Assembly: GCA_035578175.1 (NCBI GenBank)
Contig: JAQMRL010000006.1
Span: 22,851,506 to 22,915,505 of the forward strand
Length of the DNA stretch: 64,000 bases
Origin: Catonia carolina
Taxonomy: Eukaryota; Arthropoda; Insecta; Hemiptera; Achilidae
Direction: 5' to 3'
Each line of letters begins with the position of its first letter. Position 1 is the first letter of the stretch. This document shows, piece after piece, positions 50,449 through 59,400 of the stretch. The notes under the pieces were generated by a model, which saw only the letters and a program-made list of their open reading frames with translations, did no database searches and was not told the DNA's origin. Both the position numbers and the translations under genes were made by a program.

Positions 50449-53400
50449 CAATCACTAAAAACATGTTTTTTGGGTTCAGGGGGTCTGAAAACATGTAGAT
50501 CTGGTGAAAACTCGATTTCAAAAAATCGACATGAAAACAATACTTTCCTTCCTATATATCCATATAGGCAAGAGAAAGTAATATCAGAATGTTGGTTTGA
50601 AGAATGATAAGAAAGAAAATGAATATTTTTTCTAATAGTGTGATCATGATTTGGTCTATTCATAAAAAATGTGAATTATTTCAAACTTACTTTGCAAGTT
50701 CTATCGGATGAGACGGATATAAGTCTAGAATGAAAACATGAAAATCCTCCAGACGTAATAATTAGATCAGTCACTGGTAACGAATGGTTACTAAATATGT
50801 AACGAGGTTCTGTGTTACAATTCAATTGGGATTCCTTATTCAGTAACACTGATAAAGACCAGACGGTGACCATGCCGTCTTCACCACCAGATGCTATAAT
50901 GCTACCATCACAGCACCAACGGATTACTTTGATTGGTTGAAAATGACCGATACCATTGCCAACTAGATTTCCTGATGAAACCTAAACAGAAAAGAATTCA
51001 ATATTAAATACCCAGATATTTGTTATTTTTTATCATTTTTCAAAATAAGTGATATAAGTACCTTTTTCACGTGACGGATCTTCTGGGTTTAACCCTCTAG
51101 TTCCCTGCAGAACTCCATTTTATCAAATGAACATTCCATCTGCTTACTGGAGTTGATCTAAAAAGCTCAAACCGTGTAATTTCTTTTTCATTTACCAATC
51201 ATTTCCTTTTGATGTACATAAGAATATCTTTCTCTTCTCATTACCTAAAATTTTAATACAGGAGTTATCTCGTGTCCGACACAATGGTGCCGAATTCACT
51301 ATTAATTCTTCTGCTGAGAGCAAATAATGGTGACGAAAACTTACTGGTTCAATGTTTTTGTGGCGACATTTTAAGTCCTCACTAGAATTTATTTTATATT
51401 CTGAACCATATTTCCTTCGACTGTTTTTCCACATTTCTGTTTTAATTCTGATGATGGGTGCCTAAACCATCAAGAAGATATCCTAGACGAGAGAGCGAGT
51501 TTTACACGTTCCCAAGGTTTCCAATGTGTTTCACTCTCGTTCTCGAAACTTTAAATATAATACAAAGAGCGGCAGAAATGTCTCCCCAATTTGAAAGGCT
51601 AATAAAAAACACATAAATAATTATTTTTTAAATCTGAAGCTTTCTACATTATCTACGTGTAGTTAAAATAACACTGAATCCCCTAATTACAGTTGTTGTA
51701 CTTCTTTTGATTGAAACATTAATTGTACATTTAATTAACCTTATAAAATCTAATAAACAATTCAAAAAGAATAAAACTCACCTGATAAATGTGCAATTTT
51801 TCATCAACAGCCAGAGCAATGTAAAGTCCATCAGGGCTACATGAAACAACAGAGACTTTGCCAGGGCATAGAAGGCGAGGTGAATTAAGTTGTTGTTGAC
51901 TGTTGATTGGCCATACTTTCAAAAGTGGTTTAGATTTCATGGACGCAATTATGTAATCAGAGCCTAATATACTTAAACCTTTCGGATTTATAATTTCATC
52001 GCCTCTATATGTCATTAAACTTGTACCAGTTTTTGAATCCCACACATTCACAGATACCACCTACAAAACAAAAGTACAAGTTAAAACTAGAGTAATTCAC
52101 GTAGAAAAGCTATAGTTACTTGAGTCACGAGTTTGCCCTTGTTTACAATGAGGGGTAAAGGGAGAAAAGCATCAGTGCAGATGCTTTAATTTCAGTACAA
52201 CAAACACAATAACTTATACTATACCTGGAGCATACATAGTTTATCGCGGAACCTATTGTAGGTTAACTGTATGAATATAACTGTTTATTACCGTAAACAG
52301 AAATGTTAGTTTCTCGAAATCATGGGCAGACTATTATTCCACAGTGCTGAACGAAATCTAATATGCAGTGTAATAATGTTGTGAAGTTGAAGCTAAACAA
52401 AATACCTTTCCCTGCCTCTTAACAAAAGCCATGAGCGAGTGGCTAACTACTGTGATGTTTCTCTTTCTAGAATTTGAAAAATAAAGAAGGAAATTAAAGA
52501 TGTGAAGAAGCTTTTCTTCAACAGTTTTGTTGAAACCTGGTAAAAAGAGGAAACGGTTAAGTAGATACTAGTTAGATTGATAGTGAAGAAGGTGGTGACA
52601 GCGATAGTAAAGAAGGCGATTTGTTGAGTTCGCCTTTTAATTTATATGGAAAGAGAAGTAGAAAAAATCAGGGAGTTTACTTTGAACGATAGTTGCGCGG
52701 ACCAGAAGGGCGAACTCAACAGCAAGGTGTCAGTCTTGTCACCTCTGCGCTACTGATCCCACCCCACTTCTACCCTTTCCCCTTACTATCGCTATGCATC
52801 TGTAATATAGTGAGATTGAGAAGGAATAATTATAAAAAGAACGAGAAATATTTCTTTTTTTTCTCTATTAATATTAGAATTAATACATTGTCTATGTAAA
52901 ATATACACAGCGGTCAGAATTCTAGGAAAGTGCAACTTCGTCTCGAGTTGCATCCGCTGAGCCGTGCGGCGAGGGGTGAGGAGGAGGAGGAGCACGCCTA
53001 CCCGCCGCTCGACTCAGCTGGACGGCGAGACGCAGTCAGTCAGTATTGTACTCACACACGAAACGGTACTCGATAAAAGTTAATGCAATGCAGTAATTAA
53101 AATTTAAAATAAAATATAATTTTTTATGTGTAATGTGTAATACATGTATGCCGCGGCCGTGTGGGACTGAATCAGTGAATTCATGAGTTTAGTTCTATTT
53201 TATTGAGTGGATTGTGAGAATATTTTTTTGTCCGGTGCTCATTTGGTGGAATGAGGGTGATCGCTCATTTCGGGTTGGCGATGTTCGTCGTCGTGGCTTG
53301 CCAGATGGGTGAGTGTGGTTATATTATATAGATGTATAGTGGGATTTCCTGGAATTCTGACTCGCCCCGTACTTAGCGATTATGTACTTAGTATTTAAGA

Positions 53401-56400
53401 GGTCGATCCTGCAGTGGTCTTCCGGAAATGGCGGTAAAAGCGCCCAAGGCACTAATTTAGGCTGACCTCCCTCTGAGGTTTGAAGTACCTGTGCCGGCAG
53501 CCCTTTCCGGAATATGCACGATCGACATAAAGTCTGTAAGTGGTAATAGGTTAAGTTTAGATGAGGAGTAAAAGTTACATTAGGTAGTCATTTAAGGGAG
53601 GTCCTAGACCAATTTTATTATTTTTTTTTAATTTTAAATAATTAAATCTGTAATTAAAAGATCCTGTGAAGCGTAATATTGGGACGCCACTTAGTAGTAA
53701 GAAAAAGGGGGTCCTGGACCAATTTTTTTTTTCTTTTTAAATAATTAAATTTTTAATTAAAAATACTGAGGAGCGTATTCATTTTACCCATCCGCTTCCA
53801 CCTCATTCCACTCCGGCGAGGCTTACACATCATACACTCCACTCATGTTATATCTGTCCTTGTTTCTCTAGTATCAGTCTGTCTTTTGCTGAGTGATTTA
53901 TGCGTGTATACTCTGTTAGTCTGCTACAGAACATTTAGGCATGGAATGTGATACAGGTGACAATAGGGAAGACGAAGAAGCTGGGTATTCCCGAAAAAGA
54001 CAATTCAACCCACAAATTTGGAAGAAGAATTTAGCAAAAAAGCAACGGAATACTCGTCAACAGTATGTATCTCGTTGTAACAATAGTGTAATGGTTTCCA
54101 GGAAGATTGGTGAGCGTTGTTCTTGCGACTGCTTCGAAAATGTTGGTGATAATAATATTATTTCTGTTTTTAATGATTTTGGGCCATTGAAAATTACGAT
54201 TTGCAAAATGCGTACCTCTACAAACTTCTTTATAGTACTGATTGTAAAAGAAAGTTATGTAAAAGGTAGGCCTAGTCGAACTTTGCGAAGAATAAGATAT
54301 ACGATTATTGGCACAGTTATCTACAATGTTTGCCGGACAGCATTTTATGGGATTCATGGGATTAGTGAGAAACGTGTCCGTATAGTCTTAGATAAGATAA
54401 AAGTTACAGGTAGTAAAGACACTGACCGACGAGGAAAACACGGGGAGTGTAATAAAAATTTATTACGAATAATTAAAACATGAATTTTTGTTGAGTTCGC
54501 CCTTGGATCAAAAAGTTTAATTTGCGATTTTCTCAGAACTATCCTTTGTTGAGTTCGCCCTTCTGGTCCGCAACGCCTCATATGATGTAGGCCTAACAAT
54601 TTCATTTAGAAAAATACTTTTAAAAGTATTTTGTATTTAAATACTTTTGAAAGTATTTTGTTGTAACTTTTTAATCAGCGTGAACACATTTTGATATAAT
54701 GCGCATGCTCAGTGACATCATTATTTGTTTACATTAGGAGCAAACTAAGAGAGGCTGGACTATAGTCATGTAATTAAGCTATAGGCAATATTACAGGTCA
54801 CATTTATTTCTTATAAGGTTTATAAAGAAAACATTTTCTGGGAATAAACCACAGCTTATAAAATGTATGTAGAAACTGCATGGTAGTGAAAAGCACGACT
54901 AATGTCTCACTGTTGAGGTTGGCAGTTAAATTTTCACTTCCCTTCCTCACGGGCCATCCATACGCAAAAGGCATCTCGTGACTTCAGTATCTATGCCACT
55001 GAGTGTCATTTATCATAATTGATAGAAAAAAATTATTTAAGGTTTCGCAGAATTCATACCAAACAAATAATGAACAAAACACTTTATCATACTATAGCTT
55101 TAGTAGTGAAAGAGTTCAAGTTTCTTAACTTTCCCAATTTTTTTATTTATAAGCGACTACTGGAAAATTACTACCGTAGTTATACGAGGTAGGGTCAAAA
55201 AGTTCCCGGAATTGGTTAATAGAAATTGATTGATGGGATGTACAACATTTTAATCCTATTTCCCTTCAAAATACTCTCCTCCTGCATCTACGCTCTTATT
55301 CCACCATTCATACAATCGTTGGAAACGCTCCTGAAAGCCATTTTTCAAAAGTTCTATCAGCTGTTTCGTCACATTTTCCATCACTTCTGATGAATCAGCA
55401 AACCGATGTACCAATAATGTCATTTTCAGTTGTGGAATAAGGTAAAAATCCGGTGGTGCAAGATCGGAGGAATATTGGAGGGTGTTCCAGAGTAGTGACA
55501 TTGTTCTTTGCAAGGTATTGTTTCACCATTAGGGATCGATGTGACAGGGCATTGTCATGCAACAAAAGCGAATCATTCCCTGCCCATTTGTCCATTTTTC
55601 AGGCCGCTTTCGTCGAATTGCTCCTCGTAATCGTTTTAAGATCTCTGTGTACAATTCTTTGTTGATTGTTTCCCTGTTGTCACCTGTTTGCACGGAGAAT
55701 TTATCAAACGCGCTCAACATTCTCATCTGTGGTAGAAGTGGAAGGCCACTCCATCCGAACGTCATCTTTAATTGTTGTGCGACTGTCACGAAAATGCTTG
55801 TGCCACTCCTAAACTGCCGTTTTCTTCATTGCAACATTTCTGGATGCTTTCTTCAGCATCTCAAGATTCTCCGAGGGTGATTTCTCCAGCAACACATAGA
55901 ATTTGATATCGGCACGCTTCTCTAATGATGACATTTCACAATCCGACGAAAGAAAAAAACTACTTGTAAAATATCAGACACCTCACGCAGGAAACCAACT
56001 CTAACTGCCTGCTAAATGGTACAGCATCTTCCCTAGTAGTGATAACAACCTCCCAAACAAAAATTTCCTTTCCAGCAAACAAATGCTTGACTGCATGAGA
56101 TCATTCCGGGAACTTTTTGACCCTACCTCGTATGACTACTACCGTAGAATGTGGCGTATTCCCTGGACGGATAAAGTTAGTAATGCTGAAGTGCTGATCC
56201 GGATGCAGAAGAAATGCGAAATCATTAACACCATAAAAAGACGAAAGCTTCAATATCTGGGTCATATAATGAGAGGACAGAAATACAAGCTTCTTCAACT
56301 GATAGTCCAGGGAAAGATTAGTGGAAGGCGGAGCATCGGAAGACGCCGTGTGTCCTGGCTGAAGAACCTGAGGGATTGGTTTAACTGTGGCAGTGTTCAA

Positions 56401-59400
56401 CTGTTCAGAGCTGCAGTCGACAAGGTCCGGATTGCTGTGATGATAGCAAACCTCCGATAGGAGATGTACTATAAGAAGAAGACTGGAAAATTTATTGCTT
56501 TCTAGACTAAAAACAAAACTTCAACATAATTTCTTTCAATCAGATTTATGATTTATAGTTATATATTTTATATCAGCCACTTTTCTACTATTGGTGTCTC
56601 AAAACCAACACAAACAACATCCTCAATACGAATGTACTATTTGAAACATCATTTCCCAATTTTACAGTAACTCGGCATACTTTTCAAGTATTTCACAATG
56701 TGATAAGAGCTTGAACTAGTTACATGAGTTTAAAACAAGACCACTTTCAACGCAACAATGAAAGTAGGCCTAATGCTAGTAGAGCAGATGCCAAATAAGC
56801 TTGCCGCTTTTCTGAAGTGTGCAGAAGGTTTACTTTGGTAATGGCGCGTTCGGTTACCTCAGCAAATAGTGGGGGTTAGTATTTCACCAGCTGTGATCAC
56901 AATCATGTCGCTCTCGCCACATTAAATATCAGCTAACCTGAAAACATTAGTCTGTAATGTGTTTTATGTGGTAGGTGGTAATTGTTGTACACAATGTACA
57001 ATTAAATGTTTTTAACATCGCTAATAGATGATAATTTACATCGTTCAGTGCCTGTGATTTAATAGGCAGTTCGATACTAAGACACGAAATCTACTGACTG
57101 AATCAGAACTGTTTGCGCAGCTACACCAGCAAGCTTATTTGGCGTCCGATCAAGAAGAATATGTCTAATTTGATCAATTTTGTATTACACGTTGTTTTTC
57201 GTAAATAAAATGAAAAGACTAAAATGGGGCACCCTCATTCTTTATTTCTAATCTAATTGTTAATCTGTCATCAATAAAAGTCAATTTTTGTAAAAAGATG
57301 TGTACCACCTGAAAGGTGTCAAAATTTTCATAAAGCTGCCATCAATATCGTAATGTTATTTTTCTGTATTTAACTGTTATTTTTCTGTATTTAACTGTAT
57401 AACAATTGTTATGTTGGTAGATGATATAAAGGAACCTATAACTAATTTCATAGCGGTTTTCGCGCAAAAATAATTACATATTCAGATTCAGCATACAAAA
57501 AAGTATCGATTTTAAACAAAATGGTTCAAATTGGTTTGGTGTCCTATAAGTAAATAATTACCACAATATTTTACATACTACGTACATTAACACACAAATG
57601 TACAGTTTTTCATTTTAAAACTTAAAACAATACACTCTCCACAGAATAATAATATTATAAATACGTTAAAAAATGGAGGAACACTATATTACTGGAAAAA
57701 CTCATCATCATCAAACAATGATAACTAAACTAAACAAGGTATTTGATTGGAAGAATGAAGAATTACTAGTGTGCACAATCAAGGTGTAATGACAAAGACA
57801 ACTGTTGGGCTGATAAGTAAGTATACATATCTACACAGTTTAATAAATGCTGAGTGTACACTACCGTTATTTTACCATTTATTATTATCGCCTATGTCTC
57901 AAAACTAAAAAGAGCTGCTGCAATTAAATATTTCACTTTGTTTGGGAATAATTAGCAGTTACTAATAATTTCTCACAAGTTGATTGGTAGTGTACCTGGA
58001 ATCAAACCCGGGACCCCGGTGTAGAAGCCAGTTGCATATAGGTTTATAGATACTACATAAATAAACATAAAGGTGTATACCTTTTTTTTAAACATCACAT
58101 TTAATTAAAAAAAACACAAACAAATAGCACCCCTGATACATTGTAATTGGTGCTACTATAGTACGTGGCCTACCGCGTTATGCTTAGTGAAATTTGTATT
58201 TCTTGATGTGGTACCACTGTCCCCTAACACTTTTGGCGTGTAAATATTCACATATTTTACAGGTTATGTAATATTAAGAAAAAATCTGGAGTGAAACACT
58301 CACACAACTTTCTCTTGCCAATGCTAATAATTAACAATAATCCTAACATTAGTAATAAAAAATTAGAAATGAACAAAAACTACCCTCTAAAAATATAACC
58401 TTATTTTAATAATGACTGGTAGACGCAAAATGAAAATCAACCTCAGTTTGGCTTAAACATACAGAAAATCACTCTTTCACGCTAAAATAGGCTCTGTAGA
58501 GAAAAATGCTTTAAATAAAAGTTGTAGATCTTTTAATTTTCTATAAATTTGATTATAAACACTTTTGTCAAAAAATGAATACTAAGGCCGAAATCTTAAA
58601 AAATTGATTTTTCACACGTTTTCGTGAGAAAAAACAGAAAATTGCTAATTACCCCTTAACTAAGCGTTATACAAAAAAATATTTAAAATAAAAGTTGTAG
58701 AATTTTAAATTTTCTACATTTTTTTAATATATAAATTTTTAAGCTATAATACATATTTAAGCTGTAATACATATTTAAGCTGTAATCTTAAAAAAATTCT
58801 TTTTTTACGTAAAAACACCCTTACCAAGAATTTCAACAAACATGGCGCCTACCCTATCTTGTAGAGAATAAAAAATTGAGTAAATGAGGTGATTTTTAAA
58901 AAAATCGTAGGACCAGTTTTTGAGAAAATCGCAAAAAAGTGAAAAATTATACGAATAAACTACTACTTCCGGTTGATCGATTTTGATGAAAATGTTCGTG
59001 TCGGGTCCGGTAAGGGTATGTAACTTAAGTTTCAAGTTTCAATTTTGTACGATGTTCCGTTCTTGAGATATTTTGTATACACAGACACACACAGACCAAT
59101 CGCTAAAAACATGTTTTTTTGGGTTCAGGGGGTCTGAAAACGTATAGATCCAGTGAAAACTCAATTTCGAAAAATCGACATGAAAACAATACTTTCCTTC
59201 CTATATATTCATATAGGCAAGAGAAAGTAAAAAGGATAAATTACATACAATAATTTACAATAGCAAATAATAATATAACTAATAATATGATAAGAATTCA
59301 CCCAGTTATTTTTACAATTGGAGAATAATACGATAAGGATTCACCCAGTTATTTTTAGTCAGTCTGCACACAGTACACACTGTGAATGTTATTGAGAAAA

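Larger units (their letters stand above)
52697..54571 (+). mobile_element. Nested unit with perfect 25-bp TIRs
   Basis: 25 bases starting GCGGACCAGAAGGGCGAACT at 52697-52721 are repeated exactly in inverse at 54547-54571. Extra copies of TTGTTGAGTTCGCC lie at 52621-52634 and 54489-54502. Inside are a TATA-like TATAAAAAGAACG (52833), a GC-rich block (52960-53040), a signal-peptide-like exon (53251-53308), a 115-bp-spaced direct repeat (53590-53780) and a protein fragment (53941-54483). No clear target-site duplication is visible at GTTGC / AACGC. Confidence 0.75.
52112..54994. mobile_element. TIR element, copy B, with a nested TIR unit
   Basis: Ends ATAGTTACTTGAGTCACGAG (52112-52131) and CTCGTGACTTCAGTATCTAT (54975-54994) are inverted and match the element at 2801-3606. 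52131-52619 aligns with copy A (GCATCAGTGCAGATGC, ACAAACACAATAACTTATAC, GAGCGAGTGGCTAACTACTG, GGTGACAGCGATAGTAAAGA). Alignment resumes at CTATAGTCATGTAATTAAGC (54759) and runs to the end. The 2.1 kb between is absent from copy A and contains the TIR unit 52697-54571. The element starts about 50 bp upstream of WDR18 exon 2. Confidence 0.8.

Noticed and set aside
54031..54357. Minus-strand open frame of 108 codons
   Set aside because: Antisense shadow of the TE-like fragment at 53941-54483.
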